20,374 nt of DNA from Ruminococcus sp. UBA4383 (lineage in GTDB: Bacteria > Bacillota > Clostridia > Oscillospirales > Ruminococcaceae). The notes beneath the pieces were generated by a model. That model was not told the DNA's origin, did not search any database, and saw nothing but the letters and a program-made list of their open reading frames with translations. Position 1 is the stretch's first letter; each line of letters opens with the position of its first letter. This document shows positions 12,610 to 20,374 of this stretch, piece after piece. The stretch is taken from positions 1 through 20,374 of the forward strand of contig DGRR01000118.1 in the NCBI GenBank assembly GCA_002389995.1. Direction: 5' to 3'. The position numbers and the translations under genes were made by a program.

Positions 12610-14010
12610 TTTGTAATATATTTCAATTGTGTTATTTTGTCTGTCAAATATTATCCTGTCGGTAAAACACCGCAGGATAATATTTTTTATCTGTTCGGGA
12701 TAATTTCCTTTTATAATTGCCGAAATACTTGTCTTTACGGTTTTATTTTCGGGGAGTGTGATATCGGCATTTATTTCCCTGAGATTTTTTTCAAGGGAAT
12801 GTATTTTACGGAGTATTTTTTCCTTGTTTTCCCTGTATTCTTCAATGGTATCAATACCGTTTTCGTAGGCTGATTTTATACGGATTAATTTTTTCTTTTC
12901 CTTTTCGGCAAGGCTATGGAAAAATTCAGGGCTGTTTTGCTGTATATTTTTCTGATGTATATTTATTTCAAAAGTGATGTCTCCCATATCGGACAGTATT
13001 TTTTCTGAAATTATCTGATTTATTTTTTCAAGCTTTACGGAATGGGATATCATGCATTTCCCTTTTGCGTAATTATGGCACTGCAAGCTGTTATTTTTTC
13101 TCTGCAGGCATAAAATTCCTCCGCAGTCGGAACACCTGACAAGCCCTCTGAGCATATATTCCGCAGGTTCTGACTTCTGAAAGGGCGGATAAAGATTTTT
13201 TATAATCTGTCGGCGTTTCTGTGCTTCTGCAAATATTTCCTCGGATATGAGCGGTTTATGCATACCACGGACTGTTTCGGCATTTTCGTGGAAACGTGTT
13301 TTTTTGCCTGTACTTCGGCGGAGTTTTCCCGTATATACAGGATTTGAAATTATATATTCAATGTTTCGGCTTTCAAAAAAATTTCCCCGTGATGTCCTTA
13401 TACCGCAGATATTGAGTCTTTCGGCTATTTTTCGGTAGGAATTTCCGCTTATGAAATCAGAGAATATTTTCCGCACTGTTTCAGCATTTTCATCGGGCTG
13501 GAATATTCCGCTGTTTACCTTGTACCCAAAGGGAGGCTGTGATATTATCCCTCCGCTTATGAATTTTTCATTCATGCCTCTTTTTACTTCTTCGGCAAGG
13601 TTAAGGCTGTAAAATTCGTCCATAGCCTCATATATAGCTTCCATAAGAACTGCGCTGTTATCATCGGAAAGCTGTTCGGATACTGATATAACATCAATTC
13701 CGCACTGTTTTCTCAGAATGGATTTATAAATTATACTGTCCTCACGGTTTCGGGCAAAGCGTGAGAATTTCCACACTATTATGACATCAAAAGGGCGGGG
13801 GAGTGCTTTTGCAGTCGAAATCATACGCATAAATTCAGGGCGGTTTTCGGCATTTCTTCCGCTTATTCCCTCATCACGGAATATAAATTCATCGGGCAGA
13901 CAATAATTTTTTTCTTCGGCAAAAAGACGGATTTTCCTGATTTGTGATGACGGTGAAAATTCTGTCTGTTCATCTGTGCTTACTCTTATGTATGCGGCTG
14001 CTTTTTTCAT
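12598..14010 (-). CDS. Large serine recombinase (integrase/resolvase family)
   Basis: 470 residues, ATG at 14010 behind GAGGTG. Resolvase catalytic domain 1-150 with AAYIRVSTDEQ (nucleophile S11), DEGISGRNAENRPEF, and VWKFSRFARN. Recombinase domain ~155-270 (QPPFGYKV, RKIAERLN, NPVYTGKLRR). Zinc ribbon ~291-320 with CSDCGG (C293, C296), C311 and C319. A charged coiled-coil region (~365-425) precedes the C terminus. It lacks nothing obvious and is probably active. The gene runs toward the broken cotJC and its stop lies in the junction repeat, the usual layout of an integrase at an element end. Large serine recombinases of this kind excise sporulation-gene intervening elements (for example SpoIVCA and SprA in Bacillus). 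Confidence 0.95.
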   Translation of the reverse strand: MKKAAAYIRVSTDEQTEFSPSSQIRKIRLFAEEKNYCLPDEFIFRDEGISGRNAENRPEFMRMISTAKALPRPFDVIIVWKFSRFARNREDSIIYKSILRKQCGIDVISVSEQLSDDNSAVLMEAIYEAMDEFYSLNLAEEVKRGMNEKFISGGIISQPPFGYKVNSGIFQPDENAETVRKIFSDFISGNSYRKIAERLNICGIRTSRGNFFESRNIEYIISNPVYTGKLRRSTGKKTRFHENAETVRGMHKPLISEEIFAEAQKRRQIIKNLYPPFQKSEPAEYMLRGLVRCSDCGGILCLQRKNNSLQCHNYAKGKCMISHSVKLEKINQIISEKILSDMGDITFEINIHQKNIQQNSPEFFHSLAEKEKKKLIRIKSAYENGIDTIEEYRENKEKILRKIHSLEKNLREINADITLPENKTVKTSISAIIKGNYPEQIKNIILRCFTDRIIFDRQNNTIEIYYKSYP

Positions 14011-14040
14011 AGTTCACCTCGGATTAAATTAAATATGTTT

Positions 14041-14068
14041 TCTATAAAAACTGTTTACTTTTCTGCAA
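14041..14068 (-). promoter_or_regulatory. Weak candidate promoter for the serine recombinase
   Basis: On the - strand TTGCAG (14063-14068), 16-base spacer, TATAGA (14041-14046). Both boxes are imperfect, and it overlaps the divergent sbcD promoter, so the two could interfere. A sporulation promoter cannot be excluded. Confidence 0.35.
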
Positions 14069-14082
14069 AAATATGTTAAAAT
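14054..14082 (+). promoter_or_regulatory. Promoter of the sbcDC operon
   Basis: TTTACT (14054-14059), 17-base spacer, TAAAAT (14077-14082), with TG one base upstream of the -10 (extended -10). Leader of about 25 bases to the sbcD ATG. Confidence 0.65.
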
Positions 14083-14114
14083 ATCATATATCAATATTGT
14101 AAAGGAGATATTTT

Positions 14115-15233
14115 ATGAAAATAATGCACCTTTCCGACCTGCACCTCGGTAAAGTACTGAACGGCTTTTCACTCATGCATGACCAAAAGCATATACTCTC
14201 TCAGATTGTATCACTCGCTGAAAACAAAAAGCCTGACTGTATAGTTATCGCAGGTGATATATATGACAGGTCCAATCCCTCCGCTGAGGCTGTCGCTCTT
14301 TTTGACGAGTTTCTCAACGCACTCGCAGACAATAATTTCCCTGTTATGGCGATAAGCGGAAATCATGATGCCCCTGAACGTATAGCCTACGGAAACAAAA
14401 TAATGCGTAAAAGCAATATATACCTTTCTCCTGTGTATGACGGCAATATAAAGCCTGTAATTCTGAATGACAATTTCGGAGAAGTTTGTTTCTGGCTTCT
14501 GCCTTTTGTCAATCCCACAAAGGTGAGAAAATTTTTCGGTGAAAGTCAGATAAACAACTATACAGATGCCCTCAGAGTTGCAGTCAATTCAATGAATACC
14601 GACATAAACAAAAGAAATATCCTTGTTGCTCATCAGTTCGTTACGGGTGCTTTAAGGTCTGAATCGGAATATGCAGGCAACCTTGAAAACGTAAATGCGG
14701 AAGTTTTTGAAAAATTCGATTATGTTGCCCTCGGTCATATTCACCGTCCGCAGAATATCGGAAGTCAGAAAATCCGCTACTGCGGTACTCCGCTCAAATA
14801 TTCGTTCTCGGAAGCAAATCATGATAAATCTGTAACATTTGTCGAAATATCCGAAAAAAATTCCCCTCTCAAAATCGAAACCGAAAAACTTTCACCGCTT
14901 TTCGATATGCGTGAAATTGAAGGAAAATTTGAGGAGATAATGTCAAGTCCCCGTTCCGATGACTATATCCGCATAACGCTTACAGATGAAGAACCTATAC
15001 TTAATGTTGTTGACAGACTGCGTACAAGATTCCGTAATGTAATGAGTATATCATACAGCAATATAAGGACAAATTCCGTCATTGACATTGACCGTGAAAC
15101 AAGCTTTTCCAATAATTCTCCGAAAGAACTTTTTGCGGATTTTTATAAGTTGGTTGACGGAAATGAAATCTCACAGGAACAGTCCGCTCTTGTAAACAGT
15201 ATTATAGATGAAATATGGGGGTATGAAATATGA
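14115..15233 (+). CDS. sbcD: Nuclease SbcCD subunit D (Mre11 homologue)
   Basis: 372 residues, AAAGGAGAT at 14101-14109. All Mre11-type phosphoesterase motifs are intact: DLHLG (D8, H10), GDIYDR (D48), SGNHD (N83, H84), VAHQF and GHIHRPQ (H208, H210). These bind the two Mn ions. Length is normal for the family, with a C-terminal capping/SbcC-binding region after ~270. With SbcC it forms the ATP-dependent double-strand nuclease that opens hairpins and processes DNA ends in the cytoplasm. Its last bases overlap sbcC (ATGA). The gene is diverged from the recombinase but is a housekeeping function, so it need not belong to the element. Confidence 0.97.
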   Translation: MKIMHLSDLHLGKVLNGFSLMHDQKHILSQIVSLAENKKPDCIVIAGDIYDRSNPSAEAVALFDEFLNALADNNFPVMAISGNHDAPERIAYGNKIMRKSNIYLSPVYDGNIKPVILNDNFGEVCFWLLPFVNPTKVRKFFGESQINNYTDALRVAVNSMNTDINKRNILVAHQFVTGALRSESEYAGNLENVNAEVFEKFDYVALGHIHRPQNIGSQKIRYCGTPLKYSFSEANHDKSVTFVEISEKNSPLKIETEKLSPLFDMREIEGKFEEIMSSPRSDDYIRITLTDEEPILNVVDRLRTRFRNVMSISYSNIRTNSVIDIDRETSFSNNSPKELFADFYKLVDGNEISQEQSALVNSIIDEIWGYEI

Positions 15234-17974
15234 AACCGCTTTATCTTGAAATGTCCGCTTTTGGTCCGTATGCAGGAAAAGAAACCGTTGATTTTGAAAA
15301 ACTTGGCGGAAATGGTCTTTATCTCATAACAGGCGATACGGGAGCAGGAAAAACTACTATTTTCGATGCAATAACTTATGCCCTCTACGGTGAGCCTAAC
15401 GGTCAGTACAGGGAAACTAAAATGCTCCGCTGTCAGTCCGCTGACCCTGATACGGAAACTTGTGTAAAATTTATCTTTGCATATGGCGGTAAGGAATATA
15501 CAATTGAACGCAGACCTGCCTATGAACGCCCCAAAAAACACGGTGAGGGCTTCACCAAAAGAAAAGAATACGTTGAACTCTCTTTCGGTGATACCGTTAT
15601 TTCAAAAACTTCGGACGTTAAAAAGGCAGTTGAAGATGAAATAATGGGACTCGACAAGGAACAGTTTTCACAGGTTGCCATGATTGCTCAGGGCGATTTC
15701 AGGGAATTTCTTATGGCGGATACAAGCAAAAAAAGAACCCTTATGAGAAAAATTTTCAGAACCGAAAAATTCAGCGTCCTGCAAGACAGAATCAAGGAAA
15801 AATATAAGGAAGTTAAGGAAAGCTATGACAGGGAAACTGAAAGATTTCAATACCTTATAAAAAATATTCAGATTCCCGATGAATCCTTTGAAATTCCCGA
15901 AACCCCCGACAATATCAATGAAATCCTGCAAATACTCGATAAGATTATCAACAGCGACAATGATAATTATAACCTCTCTGCGGAGCAGGAAAAACAAAAT
16001 GACGAGAAAATTACCGCCTGCACCGCAAATATCAGCAAGGGCATGAAGCTTGAATCAGATAAAAAAGAAGAACAGGAAAAACTTAATCAGAAAAATATCC
16101 TTGATTCAAAACTCAGCAATCTGAAAGGCGATATGGACAAGGCTCTCGCTCAGAAACCTCAGATTGCCCGGTATCAGGAAAAAATCGCAAGTATAAACAG
16201 CCTCATTCCGCTTTATCAGGATATCGAAAATATAAGAAAAGATATACAGATTCTCACTTCTGAAACGGAAAATCTCATACAGCAGAAAATTAAAGAAGAT
16301 GAAAATATTCAGGCACTCGAATCCGAACTGAATCAGAAGTCCCAAAACCTCGAATCCCTCAGAGATACAGGCGTTCGTCTTGCAGAATATGAAAATCAGT
16401 ATTCCCAGCAGCAGAAATCAAAGGAACAGTTTATCGCACTCTCTCAGAAAACAGATTCATTCAATAAACTCTCAGATAAAAAAATCTCTCTGCAAAATGA
16501 ATATTCAGAAATTGACAATGTATGCATAGCCGCAAGAGACAAGTATAATACGGCAAATGACCTCTTTCTCGCTTCTCAGGCAGGTATTCTCGCAGCAAAA
16601 CTCCGAGACGGCGAAAAATGCCCCGTCTGCGGTTCGCTCTCTCACCCGTGTCCTGCACATCTTCCCTCGGAAATTCCCACGGAGGATAAAGTCAAAAAGC
16701 TTAAAGCCGATTTTGACATCTGTGATAAAAAACGTCAGCAGAAACTCAGCGAAGTTCAGAATATTATCGGTCAGCTCGATAATCTCAGGGAAAACCTCGA
16801 AACAGAACTGAAACAACTCCTCAACTGCGATATTCAGCAGGCTGATGACAAAATAAATTCCGAACTCCAAAAAACTGAACAACAGCTCGAAAGTCTGAAA
16901 TTACTCATCTCAGAGGAAAAACAAAATCAGCAGACTAAATTACAGCTTGAAAAAATTATCCCCCGGATTCAGCAGGAATTGTCATCTTCAAAGGATATTT
17001 CCGCAAAACTTAACGTGAATATCGAAAACAACAACGTCAGAATTTCCGAAAAGAAATCCGAACTCACCAGAAAATCAGAAAGCCTTCCCTTTGAAAATAT
17101 ATCTATGGCAAATCAGGAAATTACCCGTCTGAAATCCTGCATAGACAGCATAAATACTTCAATCGAACGCTCAGAAAAGAATTTCAATGACGCTCAGAAC
17201 GAAATCAGCCGTCTTGACGGTGAACTCAAAAAAATAAGGGAAAGTATCGCAGAATGTCCCAAAATTGACGTTTCAGCCGAAAATATAAGGCTCGCTTCCC
17301 TCAATCAGGAAAAAACAAGAATCACAGGCGAAAAGGAAAAGCTTAAATCACGCATCGACAATAATATCCAGCAGAAAAAAAATATCACCCAGTCAGGAAA
17401 AAATATAGAAAATATATATCACCGTTTCCAGATTATAAAGCCCCTCAGCGATGCCGTTTCAGGCAATATTTCAGGCAAGGAAAAAATTTCGCTTGAAGTC
17501 TATGTTCAGGGCAAATTCCTCGAAAGCATCATCAGCAGAGCAAATACACGCCTCAGAATTATGACGGACGGTCAGTATATGCTTATGAGAAGTACCGAAA
17601 AAAGCGGCGGAAATAAAAAAGACGGTCTTGAACTCGATATATATGATTTCTGGGGCGGAGCGCAGAGAAGTGTCAGGTCACTTTCAGGCGGTGAATCATT
17701 TATGGCTTCGCTTGCCCTCGCACTCGCTCTGTCAGAAGAAATACAGTCCAATGCAGGAGGAGTATATATAGATTCAATGTTCGTTGACGAGGGCTTCGGC
17801 TCACTTGACGAAAAATCTCTCCAGCAGGCTGTAAAGGCTCTTTCAGACCTTTCTGACGGTGAAAGACTTGTCGGCATAATCTCCCACGTTTCAGAACTCA
17901 AAAACCGTATAGAACATCAGATTTCAGTAACAAAAGACCGCAGCGGCAACAGCTGCATACAAATCAAGAATTAA
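15230..17974 (+). CDS. sbcC: Nuclease SbcCD subunit C (Rad50-like SMC ATPase)
   Basis: 914 residues, starting in the ATGA overlap with sbcD. Walker A GDTGAGKTT (35-43) in the N-terminal lobe; long coiled-coil arms with Gln/Glu/Lys-rich heptads (~180-450 and ~480-760); a zinc hook CPVC (C464, C467) at mid-length; then signature LSGGES (818-823) and Walker B MFVDEGFGSLD (D853, E854) in the C-terminal lobe. The symmetry about the hook is as expected for Rad50/SbcC. It couples ATP binding to opening of the SbcD nuclease. Intact and followed by a strong terminator. Confidence 0.97.
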   Translation: MKPLYLEMSAFGPYAGKETVDFEKLGGNGLYLITGDTGAGKTTIFDAITYALYGEPNGQYRETKMLRCQSADPDTETCVKFIFAYGGKEYTIERRPAYERPKKHGEGFTKRKEYVELSFGDTVISKTSDVKKAVEDEIMGLDKEQFSQVAMIAQGDFREFLMADTSKKRTLMRKIFRTEKFSVLQDRIKEKYKEVKESYDRETERFQYLIKNIQIPDESFEIPETPDNINEILQILDKIINSDNDNYNLSAEQEKQNDEKITACTANISKGMKLESDKKEEQEKLNQKNILDSKLSNLKGDMDKALAQKPQIARYQEKIASINSLIPLYQDIENIRKDIQILTSETENLIQQKIKEDENIQALESELNQKSQNLESLRDTGVRLAEYENQYSQQQKSKEQFIALSQKTDSFNKLSDKKISLQNEYSEIDNVCIAARDKYNTANDLFLASQAGILAAKLRDGEKCPVCGSLSHPCPAHLPSEIPTEDKVKKLKADFDICDKKRQQKLSEVQNIIGQLDNLRENLETELKQLLNCDIQQADDKINSELQKTEQQLESLKLLISEEKQNQQTKLQLEKIIPRIQQELSSSKDISAKLNVNIENNNVRISEKKSELTRKSESLPFENISMANQEITRLKSCIDSINTSIERSEKNFNDAQNEISRLDGELKKIRESIAECPKIDVSAENIRLASLNQEKTRITGEKEKLKSRIDNNIQQKKNITQSGKNIENIYHRFQIIKPLSDAVSGNISGKEKISLEVYVQGKFLESIISRANTRLRIMTDGQYMLMRSTEKSGGNKKDGLELDIYDFWGGAQRSVRSLSGGESFMASLALALALSEEIQSNAGGVYIDSMFVDEGFGSLDEKSLQQAVKALSDLSDGERLVGIISHVSELKNRIEHQISVTKDRSGNSCIQIKN

Positions 17975-17979
17975 AAAAG

Positions 17980-18010
17980 TAACCCGTTCAGAAATGAACG
18001 GGTTATTTTT
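17980..18010. terminator. Bidirectional rho-independent terminator between sbcC and plsY
   Basis: A 10-bp perfect stem TAACCCGTTC (17980-17989) with GAACGGGTTA (17996-18005), 6-base loop, T run after it on the + strand and a mirrored A run before it, giving T's for the - strand. It serves the convergent sbcDC and terD-AIM24-plsY transcripts. The plsY stop is in the + strand T run. Confidence 0.9.
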
Positions 18011-18614
18011 ACTTTTTGTCTTTCTTCCACAGGATATTTATTTTATTTTCCGTACCTGCGGCGATTCTTTTGTAATTTGGTATGTGTTTTATTAAAACTA
18101 TGACGGTCAGCACTGAAAGTATGATTATTCCTTTTATATCGCTGTCGATGACTGCATATGTTATTGTGAAAAGCACTGAGCCTGTCGGTGCTACCAGTGA
18201 TATATAATTTGTGAATACAATTGTAACAAGTTCAATAGTTATAAGTATTAAAAATATCAGCGGATTGTATGCAAGTATCATTCCGCCAAGGCTTGCGAGT
18301 CCCTTTCCGCCCTTGAATCCCATTAACACGGGGAATATATGCCCCATGATGCAGGCGCAGCCTGCCATTATTCCTGCAATATGGATATCTGGATATATTT
18401 TTATTGCGATTATTGTAACTGTGAATGCTTTGAATATATCAAAAAGTGCCGTGAACACTCCTGCTGTTTTGCCAAATTCAACAGCGATATTTGAAGCTCC
18501 TGCATTTCCCGTGCCTTTTTTGCGTATATCAAAACCGTTTATTTTTGATATGATATATGCAGGATTTATATTGCCTACAAAATAACTTAAAATCAAGTAG
18601 ACAGCTATATTCAT
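18009..18614 (-). CDS. plsY: Glycerol-3-phosphate acyltransferase PlsY
   Basis: 201 residues. The start MNIAVYLIL (ATG at 18614) follows AAAGGAGG; an in-frame ATG at 18692 lies inside the AIM24 gene. A multi-pass membrane protein with the PlsY motifs: KGTGNAGASN (33-42, family SGNxGATN), DxxK at D59/K62, and GHIFPVLMGFKGGKG (91-105). PlsY transfers the acyl group of acyl-phosphate to glycerol-3-phosphate, the first step of phospholipid synthesis. Some motif positions (Thr for Ser, Ser for Thr) are conservative changes, so it could be a paralogue. It lies 13 bases after the AIM24-family gene, as the last gene of that operon. Confidence 0.9.
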   Translation of the reverse strand: MNIAVYLILSYFVGNINPAYIISKINGFDIRKKGTGNAGASNIAVEFGKTAGVFTALFDIFKAFTVTIIAIKIYPDIHIAGIMAGCACIMGHIFPVLMGFKGGKGLASLGGMILAYNPLIFLILITIELVTIVFTNYISLVAPTGSVLFTITYAVIDSDIKGIIILSVLTVIVLIKHIPNYKRIAAGTENKINILWKKDKK

Positions 18615-18627
18615 CTGATACCTCCTT

Positions 18628-19368
18628 TTAGTAATTTCTTCTCTGTGATGAAGGTCTGTTTCCTGTGCTTCTTCCGTCCATTGAAACATCAAGTCCCGAA
18701 ATTCTTTCCATTGGCTGAATTATAACCGTTGCAGGCTGATTTCCCGACCATTCAAACATATATGATTCACCTGAACTCTGACCTATGAGGTTTCGCCAGT
18801 TGAGGTCTGTTTTTATTGAGGGGTCTGAGCCTATCCAGCATACAGCCGCATCGGGGTCGGCTATTATTGTTGAGGAATTCTGCATATTGCTGAGGACTAT
18901 GGGGTTTCCGTCAGAGAGGACAGCAACAAGTGCATTGTTTCCCTCTCCTGTGAGGGTAGATGTAGCTATACCTTTCTGGGAGATAACTCCCTGCGCCATA
19001 AATCTGACACTGTATTTGCAGTCCTGTGTAAATGCGAGGATATTTTCGCTTTCAACGGAGATAGTTTCACCGTATTCAAGCTGACATATAGTGACGTGCT
19101 GCTGGTTATTGGCGTAATATGTAACGCTTTCGCCGTTGAAATCGACTTTCATAAGGGGGAGGTTTTCACCTGTGACACGTCTTGCTATATGTCCGAGAAG
19201 TGCCTGACCGAATCCCTGCTGAGGACCGAGCATTACTTTTGTGAAGTTATAATTTTTTCCTCCGTAATTTTCGCCTCCGATAAATGCACCTGCTTTTGTG
19301 AAAATCATATCACCGCCTGTTGCAGTTACTTTGAGGCAAAGTTCGTTTAAAGTTTCAAATATTACCAT
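18628..19368 (-). CDS. AIM24-family (TIGR00266-like) beta-barrel protein
   Basis: 246 residues. The start MVIFETLN (ATG at 19368) follows AAAGGAGA; an in-frame ATG at 19392 is upstream of that site and inside terD. The sequence is beta-rich with the AIM24 pattern: an early GGDMIFTKAGAFIG, GQALLGHIARRVTGENLPLM, a repeated hydrophobic strand pattern, and VCWIGSDPSIKTDLNW near the end. A Ser/Arg-rich tail (~230-246) is probably disordered. AIM24-domain proteins commonly accompany TerD proteins in bacterial stress-response clusters; the biochemical role is unknown. It begins 11 bases after the terD stop, so the two are almost certainly co-expressed. Confidence 0.82.
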   Translation of the reverse strand: MVIFETLNELCLKVTATGGDMIFTKAGAFIGGENYGGKNYNFTKVMLGPQQGFGQALLGHIARRVTGENLPLMKVDFNGESVTYYANNQQHVTICQLEYGETISVESENILAFTQDCKYSVRFMAQGVISQKGIATSTLTGEGNNALVAVLSDGNPIVLSNMQNSSTIIADPDAAVCWIGSDPSIKTDLNWRNLIGQSSGESYMFEWSGNQPATVIIQPMERISGLDVSMDGRSTGNRPSSQRRNY

Positions 19369-19378
19369 AATTTCTCCT

Positions 19379-20278
19379 TTATTCGAGAGCAACTCCGTAG
19401 ATTCCGCAGAATCCTGCGAGGTCCTTGTTGTAGCCCGAACCTACTGCATTGAATTTCCAGTTTCCTTTATATCTGTACAGTTCTCCTATAATCATAGCCG
19501 TTACATCGGGGTAACATTCCGTAAGTTCAAATCTTGCGATTTCCTGATTATTGGTATCATTTACTATATTTGCATAGAGATTGCTTACCATTCCGAAATG
19601 AAGTTTCTGGGCGAGGGCTTCATAGATAGTAACTGATATGACGATTTTCTGCACATTCGGATTGACTTTTGAGAGGTCTATATCGAGTTCGGCATCGTCA
19701 TTGAGTGAGGGGTTATCTTCATAGAGGTAGTATTTGACGCTTCCCTCAGGGCTTGCGGGCTGACCGTAGAAAATAAACCATTCTTCACTGAGAACCTTAT
19801 TGTTTCCGCCAAGCATAAAGGCGGAGGAATCAAGCTGACATCTTGCATCGTTTATATTCCAGCCCACACCTACTTTTATTTTATCCACGGGGATATTTAT
19901 TTTCTGACCTTTCATAACAGGAGTACCGTTTCCCCTGCGGTGCGGTGCGGATTTTTTAGGCGGTGACGGTGCGGTATTCTGTTGCTGACTGTGATTATTC
20001 TGCTGACTGTGATTATTCTGTTGACTATGGTTATTTTGCTGATTATGATTATTCTGCGGATTATGATTATTCTGCTGACTGTGATTATTTTGCGGATTAT
20101 AGTTATTCTGCTGATTATAGCCGTTTTGCTGATTGTTTGAGGTAATCCTGTTGAGAGATGTAAGATTTCCCGATGATAACGGGGGCTTTATGAGTGCTGA
20201 ATTGTTAGTGCCGTACACATTCAGGAGAGTATTTTTATTCAGTGCGCCTTTTGTTCTCATAGGTATATTGACTCCCAA
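19379..20278 (-). CDS. TerD-domain protein with N-terminal Asn/Gln/His repeat region
   Basis: 299 residues. I chose the TTG at 20278 because AAAGGAGGG lies about 6 bases upstream; the first ATG (20260) is too far from that site. Residues 1-49 are polar; 50-97 are eight hexapeptide units of the type QQNNHS; ~102-120 is Pro/Lys/Arg-rich. The TerD domain spans ~118-299: VGVGWN, an acidic putative Ca-binding loop (EDNPSLNDDAELDIDL), SVTIYEA, and ELTECYPDVTAMIIGELYRY followed by WKFNAVGSGY. The acidic loop is shorter than the classical TerD form. TerD proteins bind Ca and are linked to tellurite, phage and envelope stress. First gene of the operon with AIM24 and plsY. Confidence 0.88.
   Translation of the reverse strand: MGVNIPMRTKGALNKNTLLNVYGTNNSALIKPPLSSGNLTSLNRITSNNQQNGYNQQNNYNPQNNHSQQNNHNPQNNHNQQNNHSQQNNHSQQNNHSQQQNTAPSPPKKSAPHRRGNGTPVMKGQKINIPVDKIKVGVGWNINDARCQLDSSAFMLGGNNKVLSEEWFIFYGQPASPEGSVKYYLYEDNPSLNDDAELDIDLSKVNPNVQKIVISVTIYEALAQKLHFGMVSNLYANIVNDTNNQEIARFELTECYPDVTAMIIGELYRYKGNWKFNAVGSGYNKDLAGFCGIYGVALE
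19988..20131 (-). repeat. Eight tandem 18-base units encoding an Asn/Gln/His repeat
   Basis: Eight imperfect copies of an 18-base unit (CAACAGAATAATCACAGT-like on the - strand) keep frame within the TerD-domain gene, encoding QQNGYN, QQNNYN, PQNNHS, QQNNHN, PQNNHN and three QQNNHS. Copies differ mainly by synonymous and Gln/Pro, Ser/Asn, His/Tyr changes. No spacers, so not CRISPR. Confidence 0.93.
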
Positions 20279-20316
20279 GTTATCCCTCCTTTGATTATAT
20301 ATTTCCTGCGAATTAC

Positions 20317-20345
20317 ATTATAGCACAAAATATTTATTATTTCAA
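20317..20345 (-). promoter_or_regulatory. Promoter of the terD-AIM24-plsY operon
   Basis: On the - strand TTGAAA (20340-20345), 17-base spacer, TATAAT (20317-20322), with an extended -10 TG at the right distance. Leader of about 35 bases to the TTG start. Confidence 0.82.
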
Positions 20346-20374
20346 GTACGTTTGAAAAATATTTTATACAACTG

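Noticed and set aside
19963..20145. A repeat array that could be taken for CRISPR, and a + strand reading frame through it
   Set aside because: The 18-base units are contiguous without spacers and keep frame with the TerD-domain gene on the - strand; the + strand frame is a by-product of the repeat.
1..20374. tRNA, rRNA, riboswitch or insertion sequence elsewhere in the window
   Set aside because: All intergenic gaps are short and I saw no cloverleaf, conserved riboswitch core or transposase; only the promoters, hairpins and terminators listed stand out.

Overview
The window looks like a low-GC, spore-forming Clostridia chromosome, most likely Ruminococcus/Oscillospiraceae. The grounds are AT-rich intergenic DNA, strong AAGGAGG-type ribosome binding sites, near-consensus TTGACA-17-TATAAT promoters, a cotJ spore-coat operon, an anaerobic CODH-family gene and ruminococcal-style small proteins. 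The genus is inference; no rRNA is present.

Region A (1-5190, + strand) is the downstream part of a type III CRISPR-Cas effector operon that is already running when the window opens. It encodes the C-terminal part of a Cas10-like protein whose GGDD motif is degenerate, a 615-residue Cas7-Cas5(Csx10)-Cas11-like fusion, a tandem Cas7 protein (Cas7-2x), a Csx19 protein, and a translationally coupled putative lipoprotein. This architecture closely matches the III-D variant (III-Dv) effector known from Synechocystis. No array, cas6, cas1/cas2 or CARF effector lies in the window.

Region B (5193-11027, - strand) is a seven-gene operon behind a consensus promoter. It runs from a lipoprotein substrate-binding protein through a permease and an ATPase (a nitrate/sulfonate/taurine-type ABC importer), a CooS-family protein, two small membrane proteins and an Rrf2-family regulator. 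The CooS protein has intact B and D cluster cysteines and a 14-histidine N-terminal tail, but an Asp replaces one conserved C-cluster cysteine. It may therefore not be a true CO dehydrogenase.

Region C (11140-14010) holds an HPr-kinase-like P-loop protein, then cotJA and cotJB, then a cotJC cut off after about 34 codons. A large serine recombinase gene ends exactly at the break, facing it. The break carries a tandem CTTATGG repeat. This looks like the end of an integrated element, possibly one that is excised during sporulation; the other half of cotJC is not in the window.

Region D (14041-18005, + strand) is an ordinary sbcDC nuclease operon with its own promoter and terminator. Region E (18009-20345, - strand) is a terD-like gene with an Asn/Gln/His repeat insert, an AIM24-family gene and plsY, reading from one promoter at the right edge. 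Gaps between genes are all under 300 bases; the largest (10953-11199) holds the two divergent promoters.
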